A DNA stretch of 5,169 nucleotides, from positions 1 through 5,169 of the forward strand of contig JAKAYH010000208.1 in assembly GCA_021826835.1 (NCBI GenBank), given 5' to 3'. The position numbers and the translations under genes were made by a program. The notes under the pieces are model-generated. The model was not told where the DNA came from. It was given only the letters and a program-made list of their open reading frames with translations, and made no database searches. This DNA is from Thermoplasmata archaeon. GTDB lineage: Archaea > Thermoplasmatota > Thermoplasmata > Thermoplasmatales > Thermoplasmataceae. Positions 1-5,169 of the stretch are shown here, piece by piece; position 1 is the first letter of the stretch; every line of letters begins with the position of its first letter.

Positions 1-220
1 TCGCTACCTGAGCTATAGTTGTTGATATTGTTCCAAGCAGGAAAAGTATGACTATTCCGGTCCATTCTGCCGTGTAATTTTCCTGATAAAAGCGGGATAG
101 ACCGATACCTGATATTGACTGGTTATATCCTATATAAAGAAGAAAAATACCAAAGAGTATACCGAATATCCATACCCTTCTGCTGAAGATTATACTCTTG
201 ACAAAATATTTGGTTATCAT
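1..220 (-). CDS. Probable ABC transporter membrane permease, N-terminal part (runs off the window)
   Basis: My own reading of the minus strand gives 73 codons from ATG at 220 to the window edge with no stop. The visible part starts with a short basic segment (K4, K8, R14, R15). A hydrophobic stretch follows at about residues 16-32 (TM1), then a polar loop at about 33-53, and a second hydrophobic segment begins at about residue 55. This layout fits an ABC-2-type permease, but no family motif is visible, so the family is inferred mainly from context. The gene begins 2 bases after the ATPase stop codon. An AGGT Shine-Dalgarno-like core at 231-228 ends 7 bases before the ATG, within the last codons of the ATPase gene. 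The two genes are almost certainly co-transcribed and probably form one transporter. The substrate cannot be told, and most of the protein lies outside the window. Confidence 0.7.
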   Translation of the reverse strand, partial: MITKYFVKSIIFSRRVWIFGILFGIFLLYIGYNQSISGIGLSRFYQENYTAEWTGIVILFLLGTISTTIAQVA

Positions 221-222
221 AG

Positions 223-1002
223 CTACAACCTACCCGCCATAGAAGCAACCTTTTCAATATTGGTAAGGGGTATCTCCCCCTCATCAATGCTTATAGAGAA
301 ATTTCTGTTCCCCGAAATCCATTCAATTGCACTTTCCTCATGGTGGGAGGAATTGAAATAGTAACGTTGAAATTTAGTCGGATCCAGAGGGCCAATCAGT
401 TTACCTGACAGTAAAAGGAACAACTGCCAGCCCCTCATTAGTTCTAGCATGCCACTGTCATGTGTCGAAAGAACTATCTCTGATGATGCTGCATTAATAA
501 TTGAAAACAGCAACTCCTTTCTTTCAAAATCAATGTTCTCGAAGGGTTCATCCAGAATAACAAGGCTTGGACTCCCAACCATTGCCATGAGCGAGAAAAG
601 TATCTTCTGTTCACCGGTGCTCAGATTCCATGGCTTCTGGCCTGAGATTCTATTAAGCCTGAATTTATTGAGATGTGCGAAAACAATACTTCGGTCAAAG
701 TTTTTTAACTCGCTATAGGCGGAAACCATATCCCGTACGTTAAGAGGCAGCAATCTGTAACATTCCTGGAGATTTGAGGAAACTTTCACATACTTGCCAG
801 AAGATCCCAGATTCTCTCCATTATAATGCATAGCCCCACTATCCGGTATAACTAAGCCAAGGAGGCATTTCATTAAGGTCGTTTTTCCCGAACCGTTCTG
901 ACCAACTATAACATTCTTGGAATTATCTGGAACCAGAAGGGATAGTTTGTCCAGAACCAGGTGTTCGTTATAACTTACTGAAAGATCTTCAATGCTCAAC
1001 AT
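223..1002 (-). CDS. ABC transporter ATP-binding protein
   Basis: This 259-residue protein is the cytoplasmic ATP-hydrolysing subunit of an ABC transporter. The motifs appear in canonical order: Walker A GQNGSGKT (34-41), Q-loop Gln79, signature LSTGEQ (127-132, a variant of LSGGQ), Walker B LVILDEP (147-153) with catalytic Glu152, a D-loop ending in Asp158, and switch His181. The core domain ends near residue 205. The remaining 55 or so residues form a polar tail that I do not recognise. The ATG at 1002 is preferred because a TATA-like element is centred about 26 bases upstream and no Shine-Dalgarno is present, which fits a leaderless archaeal mRNA. The gene is followed after 2 bases by a membrane protein, its likely permease partner. 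Export is more likely than import because no binding-protein gene is seen, but that side of the locus is cut off. Confidence 0.93.
   Translation of the reverse strand: MLSIEDLSVSYNEHLVLDKLSLLVPDNSKNVIVGQNGSGKTTLMKCLLGLVIPDSGAMHYNGENLGSSGKYVKVSSNLQECYRLLPLNVRDMVSAYSELKNFDRSIVFAHLNKFRLNRISGQKPWNLSTGEQKILFSLMAMVGSPSLVILDEPFENIDFERKELLFSIINAASSEIVLSTHDSGMLELMRGWQLFLLLSGKLIGPLDPTKFQRYYFNSSHHEESAIEWISGNRNFSISIDEGEIPLTNIEKVASMAGRL
228..231 (-). promoter_or_regulatory. Shine-Dalgarno-like AGGT for the permease gene
   Basis: AGGT on the minus strand lies 7 bases before the ATG at 220 and inside the 3' end of the ATPase gene. It supports that ATG as the start and translation of the permease from the ATPase transcript. 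Confidence 0.45.
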
Positions 1003-1023
1003 GAATTGAGATGCCTAATGATG

Positions 1024-1032
1024 ATAAATTAA
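1024..1032 (-). promoter_or_regulatory. Putative TATA box (box A) of the ABC operon
   Basis: The minus strand reads TTAATTTAT here. Its centre is about 26 bases from the A of the ATG at 1002, the spacing expected between an archaeal TATA element and the transcription start of a leaderless mRNA. No Shine-Dalgarno sequence lies before the ATG. The match to a box A consensus is only moderate. Confidence 0.45.
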
Positions 1033-1039
1033 CAAGTAT

Positions 1040-1058
1040 GGGTTCATTTTTTGAACCC
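1040..1058. repeat. Perfect inverted repeat GGGTTCA-N5-TGAACCC, candidate operator
   Basis: GGGTTCA and TGAACCC form a perfect 7-bp dyad around five T residues. The repeat sits 38-56 bases upstream of the ATPase ATG, directly upstream of the putative TATA and BRE region. That position suits a regulator that helps or blocks TBP/TFB loading. It is the only strong structure in the 211-base gap between regulator and ATPase genes. It is unlikely to be a terminator, because the T or A run is in the loop and no T tract follows on either strand. The protein that binds it, if any, is unknown. Confidence 0.5.
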
Positions 1059-1213
1059 GGAATTCTGGATGTTTTGTGTCTTACAATCGGTGTTATATTG
1101 CATTACAGCAAATTGCGGAGAAAGCAATCATCTAGGATCTGATTTAGACCTCCCTGAATAAAGATTTTCGATGAACGGATTTAAGGGTATTACGATCATG
1201 CGAAACTGTTCTT

Positions 1214-1822
1214 TTAGATTGAATTTCCCAGCATCGGAAGGAAGACAACGAGGAGCCTGCTCACCGAAGTATTGGTCGTTGATTCCCTATCTTCGCCTGA
1301 TTCAATTAGTGCCTGCCACAGTTGCCTCAATATAGGTTTTATCTTAGTGCTTGTCTTTTTACTCATGACCGCGTAGGTCAAAGTATAAGGTGTTTGTTCA
1401 ATCAACCATTTTCTTAAATTATCTCCTTCAGACTCATCTGATTTGGCTACACGGTCTGCAATGAAGCTTAATGTCATTGAGTAGCCCATCAATACAGAAC
1501 TGACAACCTCCTTTATTTCACTGTTACTTGCACCGACCAGAACCTTTTCCCACTCCTTTGGGTCTTCGGCTCTGAACATCTCCTCATTTAACCTGTAGAA
1601 TTTTTCAACATAGTTCTTCTTCGGAATTACTTCCGGTTCCAGCACAAGGCCTTCCTTTACCATTTGGGAAATGAAATGGTAAAGATTGGACTTGCTCACA
1701 TCAATCAATTTTGACATCTGTGTTACTGTCATCCTGCCCTGCTCAGTCAATAGCATGATTATCCTGAATTTTGTGGGATTCCTGAATACTTCAGATAGGA
1801 TCTCATAGCGATTTTTAGTCAT
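1214..1822 (-). CDS. Winged helix-turn-helix transcriptional regulator, ArsR-like
   Basis: This 202-residue protein is probably a DNA-binding repressor or activator. Residues 7-80 fit an ArsR-like winged helix: the opening helix contains RNPTKFRIIMLL, and the HTH lies at about 32-58 with MTVTQMSKLIDVSKSNLYHF followed by an 'MVKEGLV' helix end. The wing is near 60-78 and ends in KFYRLNE. The rest (85-202) is mostly helical and may bind a ligand or form the dimer; I see no metal-binding Cys/His cluster, so metal sensing is not supported. The gene diverges from the MFS transporter 75 bases away, the usual layout for a local regulator of an efflux pump. A TATA-like TCTAAATTG centred about 25 bases before the ATG at 1822, with no Shine-Dalgarno, suggests a leaderless transcript. 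The ligand and subfamily are not determinable here. Confidence 0.85.
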   Translation of the reverse strand: MTKNRYEILSEVFRNPTKFRIIMLLTEQGRMTVTQMSKLIDVSKSNLYHFISQMVKEGLVLEPEVIPKKNYVEKFYRLNEEMFRAEDPKEWEKVLVGASNSEIKEVVSSVLMGYSMTLSFIADRVAKSDESEGDNLRKWLIEQTPYTLTYAVMSKKTSTKIKPILRQLWQALIESGEDRESTTNTSVSRLLVVFLPMLGNSI

Positions 1823-1839
1823 TCATGGATAAATTAATA

Positions 1840-1869
1840 TATCAATTTAGATTTTACGTATCAATGATA
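1840..1869. promoter_or_regulatory. TATCAAT direct repeat and TATCA-A-TGATA palindrome between the divergent genes
   Basis: TATCAAT occurs at 1840-1846 and again at 1859-1865, 19 bases start to start, close to two helical turns. The second copy is part of an 11-bp palindrome, TATCA-A-TGATA (1859-1869). The first copy overlaps the likely TATA element of the regulator gene. These are candidate binding sites for autoregulation. Short AT-rich matches can arise by chance. Confidence 0.35.
1843..1851 (-). promoter_or_regulatory. Putative TATA box of the regulator gene
   Basis: The minus strand reads TCTAAATTG here, centred about 25 bases before the ATG at 1822, the distance expected for a leaderless start. 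A more TATA-like ATATATTAA lies closer (about 1833-1841), but it would place initiation inside the gene. Confidence 0.3.
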
Positions 1870-1870
1870 T

Positions 1871-1894
1871 TACTACGAGTAAATACTCTTACTA
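1871..1894. repeat. 24-bp imperfect dyad, candidate operator of the MFS transporter
   Basis: The left arm TACTACGAGTA (1871-1881) and right arm TACTCTTACTA (1884-1894) pair at 9 of 11 positions around a central AA. The innermost five pairs (GAGTA/TACTC) are perfect. The element ends 3 bases before the first possible start codon of the transporter at 1898 and covers the place where a TATA box or transcription start would be. This position suits repression of the transporter by the divergent regulator. Confidence 0.5.
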
Positions 1895-1897
1895 TGT

Positions 1898-3184
1898 ATG
1901 AAAACCCCAAGATTTCCTGGACAGAGGATTCAGTCGGACCCTCGAACGGAAGTGGTATCCATGAGTGAAACGATAAATGCAAATAGTCAGGATAGGTTGC
2001 ATTTTGGCAGGAATTTCAGACTTCTTGTTTTGACCGGTACAATTTCCAAAACAGGTATAGCAGGCTTTCAGATCGCGGTTCTATGGATCGCGTTGCTTCT
2101 GACTAAGTCGTCGATCCTTGCAGGGGTGGCAGATGGGATGGCAGTGTTGCCACTTGTCTTCAGCTTTGCCTTTGGTGCCTATGTAGACAGACAGGCGAGC
2201 AAGAAATGGCTCGCATTACTTGTGTCCGCCACCAGAGTACTTTCAATATTTGCTTTGTTCATAGCTTTTCTCATTGACAATTTGCTTGTTGAAACTCTTT
2301 CAATCTACTTCGTGGCATTTGTGATTGGATTGTCAACTGACATAATGGATTCGACATCAGCAAGCTGGTCCAAGCAATTTTTGGATGAAAGCCAGTACAA
2401 ATCAGGGACATCGCTATCTCAGGGTTTAGGAGCACTTGCAGAAAGCCTTGGATATGCGTTATCCGGAGTGTTTTTGATTCTGGGTCTAAAATTTGCAGTT
2501 TACAGCTTTGCAATTATATTTGCCATTGCAGTTATACCCATCCTTTGGATCAAAAATGAGAGGACTGCAAATATATCTGCCGAAAATAGTATCAATTCCT
2601 CCATAAAGAAAGGACTGAATTATGTCTTTAAAGACAGCAGACTGAGGGCACTTGTTATAATTGTACTTGCAATAAACCTCGCATTAGGTACCATTGGAAT
2701 ATTCCTGGCATATCTAATACAGGATCAGTTCAGGCTGAGTGCCATATATTTCACAATGCTTGCAGTGAGCCTGGCCCTGGGAGTAATTTTTGGATCTATC
2801 CTTGGTTCGATAGTTAGGGGAAAAGTGGGAACTTATACGATAGGTACGATCATGCCAATTGGAGGCCTTCTGTTTCTTGTTGGGATGAATAGGTCTGTAT
2901 ATCCGGATTTTGTGATTACCGCTGTAATTGGAATTCTCATTGGCATAATCAATGTCGTGATAAATACAGCAATAATAAAAACCGTCGATAATGAAATGAT
3001 GGGGAGAGTAAGCGGAACCATCAAAACGTTCGGTATAAGTTTAATGTTCCTTTCCGGAACTATTGGCGGGGTACTGATTCGGTTAATAACACTCCAGGGG
3101 GGATTCTACCTTATAGGTGCGATTGTATGCATAGCTTCGTTTACGCCTCTTGCATTCAGGGAATTTTATAACATCAGAATTTAA
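1898..3184 (+). CDS. Major facilitator superfamily (MFS) transporter, efflux type
   Basis: This integral membrane protein has about 12 predicted hydrophobic segments, starting near residue 42 and split by a polar loop at about 218-248 between two six-helix halves. An MFS motif A variant, GAYVDRQASKK (93-103), lies between TM2 and TM3. The C-half segment with NTAIIKTVDNEMMGRVSG (356-373) resembles the start of TM11 in macrolide-efflux-like MFS pumps, where a GRV motif is usual. It probably exports small molecules by proton antiport; the substrate is unknown. The longest frame starts at ATG 1898 (428 aa), but Met22 (ATG 1961) gives 407 aa, closer to usual MFS length, and removes a polar, proline-rich leader. 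The weak GGAAGTGG before 1961 could be a ribosome site. Divergence from the winged-helix regulator suggests substrate-induced expression. Arginine codons are nearly all AGA/AGG, as expected for a resident gene. Confidence 0.92.
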   Translation: MKTPRFPGQRIQSDPRTEVVSMSETINANSQDRLHFGRNFRLLVLTGTISKTGIAGFQIAVLWIALLLTKSSILAGVADGMAVLPLVFSFAFGAYVDRQASKKWLALLVSATRVLSIFALFIAFLIDNLLVETLSIYFVAFVIGLSTDIMDSTSASWSKQFLDESQYKSGTSLSQGLGALAESLGYALSGVFLILGLKFAVYSFAIIFAIAVIPILWIKNERTANISAENSINSSIKKGLNYVFKDSRLRALVIIVLAINLALGTIGIFLAYLIQDQFRLSAIYFTMLAVSLALGVIFGSILGSIVRGKVGTYTIGTIMPIGGLLFLVGMNRSVYPDFVITAVIGILIGIINVVINTAIIKTVDNEMMGRVSGTIKTFGISLMFLSGTIGGVLIRLITLQGGFYLIGAIVCIASFTPLAFREFYNIRI

Positions 3185-3210
3185 TTATAAATAAGATTGT
3201 GCTCTGATAA

Positions 3211-3230
3211 CCATATTTATTTAAAATCTT
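3211..3230 (+). terminator. Possible T-rich termination region of the MFS gene
   Basis: The stretch CCATATTTATTTAAAATCTT follows the MFS stop codon by about 27 bases. Archaeal termination often uses T-rich tracts without a hairpin, but this one has only runs of three T residues, so support is weak. Confidence 0.2.
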
Positions 3231-3234
3231 GGAT

Positions 3235-3252
3235 GCCTCTGCATCTGCCTCT
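3235..3252. repeat. Three tandem hexamers GC(C/A)TCT
   Basis: GCCTCT, GCATCT and GCCTCT follow each other without gaps in the convergent intergenic region. The array is 18 bases long and has one variable position. No function is suggested; replication slippage is the simplest explanation. Confidence 0.4.
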
Positions 3253-3325
3253 CCTTGTTATTACTTATCCTTAAGATCCTGTCGTGCAACTCCCGAGAAA
3301 GCTTTTGAACAAGGATCGTGTCTTT

Positions 3326-3350
3326 AAAAAGAGAAGTGGATAAATAAAAA
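3326..3350 (-). terminator. Poly-T terminator region of the TSUP-DUF1634 operon
   Basis: Read on the minus strand, two runs of five T residues (3350-3346 and 3330-3326) follow within 30 bases of the DUF1634 stop codon. This pattern fits oligo-T-dependent archaeal termination. A strong hairpin is not needed and not seen. Confidence 0.45.
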
Positions 3351-3352
3351 CC

Positions 3353-3751
3353 TCAAAGCAACGACGGTACTGCGAGCATCGCAAAGAAAAGATTGAATAA
3401 GACTATGAGCGTGATTATAACAAATTTTATATCTTTTCCAATTGCAAACCAAACAAGCCTGACAATCACCACACTGATTGACGTAAATATTAACAACCAC
3501 AGTCCAAATGCTATAAAATATATCCCGTCCAGTTGAAAGAGTCCCTGAATAATGTACCCAGTTGGGATGTTCTTTGAGTCTATGCCATGCAACATGGAAT
3601 AAGAGTAACTTGCAATCTGTTGCAGCGTAAACCCGTCTCCTCCATTCCTTATGAATAACAAAACGACACCTGTGACAATGAATATGACGCTGAGGATTGA
3701 ACCACCTCTCAAGAAATGACTGATAACTATTGTGTCGTCAAAGTTTTTCAT
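3353..3751 (-). CDS. DUF1634 family membrane protein
   Basis: This 132-residue membrane protein has three hydrophobic segments at about 17-34, 76-101 and 107-127. The N-terminal ISHFLRGGSILSVIFIVTG pattern and the TM2-TM3 block GLWLLIFTSISVVIVRLVWF followed by GKDIKFVIITLIVL match what I recall of DUF1634, including the conserved T...VR and the Lys-Asp before TM3. The biochemical role of this family is not established to my knowledge. It often sits beside TauE/SafE (TSUP) permeases, as here, where its ATG overlaps the permease stop as ATGA. A GAGGGGG ribosome site lies 8 bases before the ATG, within the permease gene. Tight coupling suggests an accessory subunit of the permease made in matched amounts; this is inference. 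Full length for the family. Confidence 0.85.
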   Translation of the reverse strand: MKNFDDTIVISHFLRGGSILSVIFIVTGVVLLFIRNGGDGFTLQQIASYSYSMLHGIDSKNIPTGYIIQGLFQLDGIYFIAFGLWLLIFTSISVVIVRLVWFAIGKDIKFVIITLIVLFNLFFAMLAVPSLL

Positions 3752-4731
3752 TTGCCATGCCCCCTCTTTACCGCCTTTTTATTATGAAAGAACAGCAGGA
3801 TTATTGTCAGGGCAGCTACGGTTGCTGCAACCGAAAACTGGAATACAGAATTCACTAGAACTATGTTGATCTTGTTCAATCCGCTGAAAATCATGTCCAG
3901 ACCAAGGAAGATTAGAATGGAAAAAAATATCAGGCGTATGTCCTCGTTTGATATCTTTACAAGAACCTTTGATCCATAGTATGCGCCTATCAGGACTCCG
4001 AGAGCAGTTGCAGCTGCAATCATTGGCTGAATAAATCCGGCATACCAGTAGATAGTGCTGCTGGTTGCGGCTGTTATACCTATCATGAAATTGCTCGTAG
4101 TTGTTGTGACCTTCATCGGCAGGTTTAGTGCCCAATCCATTCCAAGTACCTTCAATGCTCCACTTCCAATACCAAGTAGGCCGGAGAAAAACCCTGCGAA
4201 GAACATGATCGTTTCTCCTAGGTACCACCTTGAACCCTGGTATTTTATAGTTCGCTTTAAATGCTCATCAAAGTAACTTCCAGTTAATTTAAAGAATCTG
4301 GTGCTCCAGTCTGGTTTCGATTTCTTGGGAATTTCACTGTGGATCTTTTTTACTGCCGGGTATAAGGAGAATAACAGAACGGCGCCAAACGTTATGTATA
4401 CAATCCAGGAAAGTGAATGGGCATACATATAAATCGCAACAAAAGAACCGACTATTGCACCTCCAGTAGTTGCCATCTCTAAACTTATACTAAGGTTTAC
4501 ATTGGCTATTTTCTCCTTGGTATATGCACTTGCTGAGCCGTCAGAAGTGGCAATGGTAGATATTAGGCTCGCTCCTGTGGCAAATATTATCGGTATTCCA
4601 TAAAACAAAGTTAACATTGGAACTAGTATTGTTCCTCCACCCAATCCTGTCAGGGAACCAAGGAAACCGGAGAATACTCCGGCCAGCATTATAGAAAGGA
4701 ATTCAATTATGATCCCTACTAAATTCATCAT
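3748..4731 (-). CDS. TSUP (TauE/SafE) family permease, probable sulfur-anion or organic-anion exporter
   Basis: This polytopic membrane protein of about 327 residues belongs to the sulfite exporter TauE/SafE family, whose members move sulfite, sulfoacetate, thiosulfate or related anions. Two related halves are visible. Counting from ATG 4731, the first has GFLGSLTGLGGGTILVP (22-38), and the second has GFFSGLLGIGSG (180-191) followed by KVTTTTSNFMIGITA (207-221). A polar loop of about 40 residues (128-168) separates them. An extra hydrophobic segment near 290-316 and a basic tail close the protein. The frame is open to a GTG at 4740, but an AGGT at 4745-4742 is only 1 base from that GTG and 10 bases from ATG 4731, so 4731 (or ATG 4728) is preferred. 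It is followed by DUF1634 with an ATGA overlap. The substrate cannot be read from sequence; a sulfur oxyanion is the family-based guess. Confidence 0.9.
   Translation of the reverse strand: MMNLVGIIIEFLSIMLAGVFSGFLGSLTGLGGGTILVPMLTLFYGIPIIFATGASLISTIATSDGSASAYTKEKIANVNLSISLEMATTGGAIVGSFVAIYMYAHSLSWIVYITFGAVLLFSLYPAVKKIHSEIPKKSKPDWSTRFFKLTGSYFDEHLKRTIKYQGSRWYLGETIMFFAGFFSGLLGIGSGALKVLGMDWALNLPMKVTTTTSNFMIGITAATSSTIYWYAGFIQPMIAAATALGVLIGAYYGSKVLVKISNEDIRLIFFSILIFLGLDMIFSGLNKINIVLVNSVFQFSVAATVAALTIILLFFHNKKAVKRGHGK
3760..3766 (-). promoter_or_regulatory. Shine-Dalgarno GAGGGGG for the DUF1634 gene
   Basis: GAGGGGG on the minus strand lies 8 bases before the ATG at 3751 and inside the last codons of the TSUP gene. 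It fixes the DUF1634 start and shows that the downstream gene of this operon uses ribosome-site initiation as well as the ATGA overlap. Confidence 0.6.
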
Positions 4732-5089
4732 AGTGAACACGACCTGATTCGACCAACCCCTGTTCTGCGGGCATTAACAAAATCACTGAAATTGGAGCAG
4801 TCGACTCCATCAGTAATTTGCTGCCGACAAAATCAAAGAACGCTTTTTCGGACGTTTCCAATTTACGCACTCCAGTCAGTTTCAGTGTTCCTGTTCGTTT
4901 TACAGGGCTTAATGCGTGTTTTTCACCAGTATATTTGCGTGAATGTCTTAGCTGTTCAAATCCTGCATGAACGCAAATTGAATCATTTGTGCTACCTTTA
5001 CGATCAAGAGATTTGTTTGATTTTTCTGCAGTTTTTTCCAGTTCCATAAACACTTTTGGAATACAGGTGCCATCAAATCGATGTGTCAT
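4703..5089 (-). CDS. Hypothetical protein, unrecognised; possible foreign gene or mobile-element remnant
   Basis: This open frame of 128 codons is longer than expected by chance at this base composition. The product is polar and basic over residues 16-80 and has a short hydrophobic patch around 100-106 (ISVILLM). It has no signal peptide, no membrane helix of full length, and no motif I know. Six of its eight arginine codons are CGN, against two of eighteen in the MFS gene, so it is either of foreign origin, decayed, or not translated. Its 3' end overlaps the TSUP start by 29-38 bases on the same strand. The ATG at 5089 overlaps, as ATGA, the stop of another short frame running in from the window edge. 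No Shine-Dalgarno precedes it. No function is assigned; a transposase fragment is one possibility, without positive evidence. Confidence 0.4.
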   Translation of the reverse strand: MTHRFDGTCIPKVFMELEKTAEKSNKSLDRKGSTNDSICVHAGFEQLRHSRKYTGEKHALSPVKRTGTLKLTGVRKLETSEKAFFDFVGSKLLMESTAPISVILLMPAEQGLVESGRVHYDEFSRDHN

Positions 5090-5169
5090 CTTTTTATTAT
5101 ATGTAGAAAAGAGATCTGAGAAGATATCTGTTTTAAGTTTTTTAAAAATTGAATATAGTCCATTATAAT
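5086..5169 (-). CDS. Short or partial reading frame upstream of the 128-codon ORF
   Basis: The minus strand is open from the window edge to a TGA at 5088-5086, with one ATG at 5163 that would give 25 residues beginning MDYIQFLKNLKQ. The peptide is basic and helix-prone. It could be a small ORF, the C-terminal end of a gene outside the window, or the first part of a frameshifted gene continued by the ORF at 5089, which lies in the -1 frame after a run of five A residues. Alternatively the stretch may only be AT-rich promoter DNA. Support is weak. Confidence 0.25.
   Translation of the reverse strand: MIMDYIQFLKNLKQISSQISFLHIIKR

Noticed and set aside
449..718. Plus-strand open frame of 89 codons inside the ATPase gene
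   Set aside because: It is antisense to the well-supported ABC ATPase and has no recognisable features; a shadow frame.
1018..1024. ATGATGA, resembling a C box of an archaeal C/D guide RNA
   Set aside because: No D box CTGA at a suitable distance and no terminal stem; it also overlaps the likely promoter of the ABC operon.
1040..1058. The inverted repeat as an intrinsic terminator
   Set aside because: The T run is in the loop and no T tract follows the stem on either strand; the position upstream of a TATA element fits an operator better.
1003..1213. A small gene between the regulator and the ATPase
   Set aside because: I found no frame with a convincing start, length or composition there; apart from the promoter and inverted repeat I see nothing.
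3782..4228. Minus-strand open frame of 148 codons within the TSUP gene
   Set aside because: It lies in another frame of a gene with clear TSUP motifs, and its product is a Cys/Asn/Arg-rich sequence unlike a real protein.
4792..5049. Plus-strand open frame of 85 codons
   Set aside because: It is antisense to the 128-codon ORF, has no promoter or ribosome site, and shows no family resemblance. Since the sense ORF itself is uncertain, this is not excluded absolutely.
5112..5129. AGATCT and AGATATCT palindromes near the right edge
   Set aside because: They are short, AT-rich and not placed at a clear promoter, so they are likely chance.

Overview
The window looks archaeal, most likely from the Thermoplasmatales or relatives. 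This is an inference. What I see is an AT-rich sequence with heavy AGA/AGG arginine and ATA isoleucine use, promoter elements of the TATA type about 26 bases upstream of start codons that lack a Shine-Dalgarno sequence (leaderless-style geometry), poly-T tracts after genes, and a TSUP permease coupled to a DUF1634 membrane protein. No rRNA, tRNA, CRISPR array or intact mobile element is visible.

Left part (1-1822), minus strand: a winged-helix regulator (1214-1822) is followed, after a 211-base gap, by an ABC-transporter ATPase (223-1002). Two bases further on begins a membrane protein (1-220) that runs off the window and is probably the cognate permease. The ATPase has its own likely promoter, with a perfect 7-5-7 inverted repeat just upstream of the TATA element.

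Centre (1823-3184): a major facilitator efflux-type transporter on the plus strand diverges from the regulator. The 75-base region between them carries two dyad elements and a spaced direct repeat. The simplest reading is that the regulator controls itself and the transporter. With the ABC system this looks like a small export or drug-response cluster.

Right part (3185-5169): a convergent 168-base spacer separates the MFS gene from a minus-strand operon. That operon holds a TSUP (TauE/SafE) permease (3748-4731) overlapping by ATGA with a DUF1634 protein (3353-3751), probably a two-part anion or sulfur-compound exporter. Upstream lies an unrecognised 128-codon ORF (4703-5089) with unusual arginine codons. 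It overlaps the start of the permease and itself begins on the stop codon of another short reading frame that reaches the window edge. It may be an orphan gene or the remnant of a mobile element.
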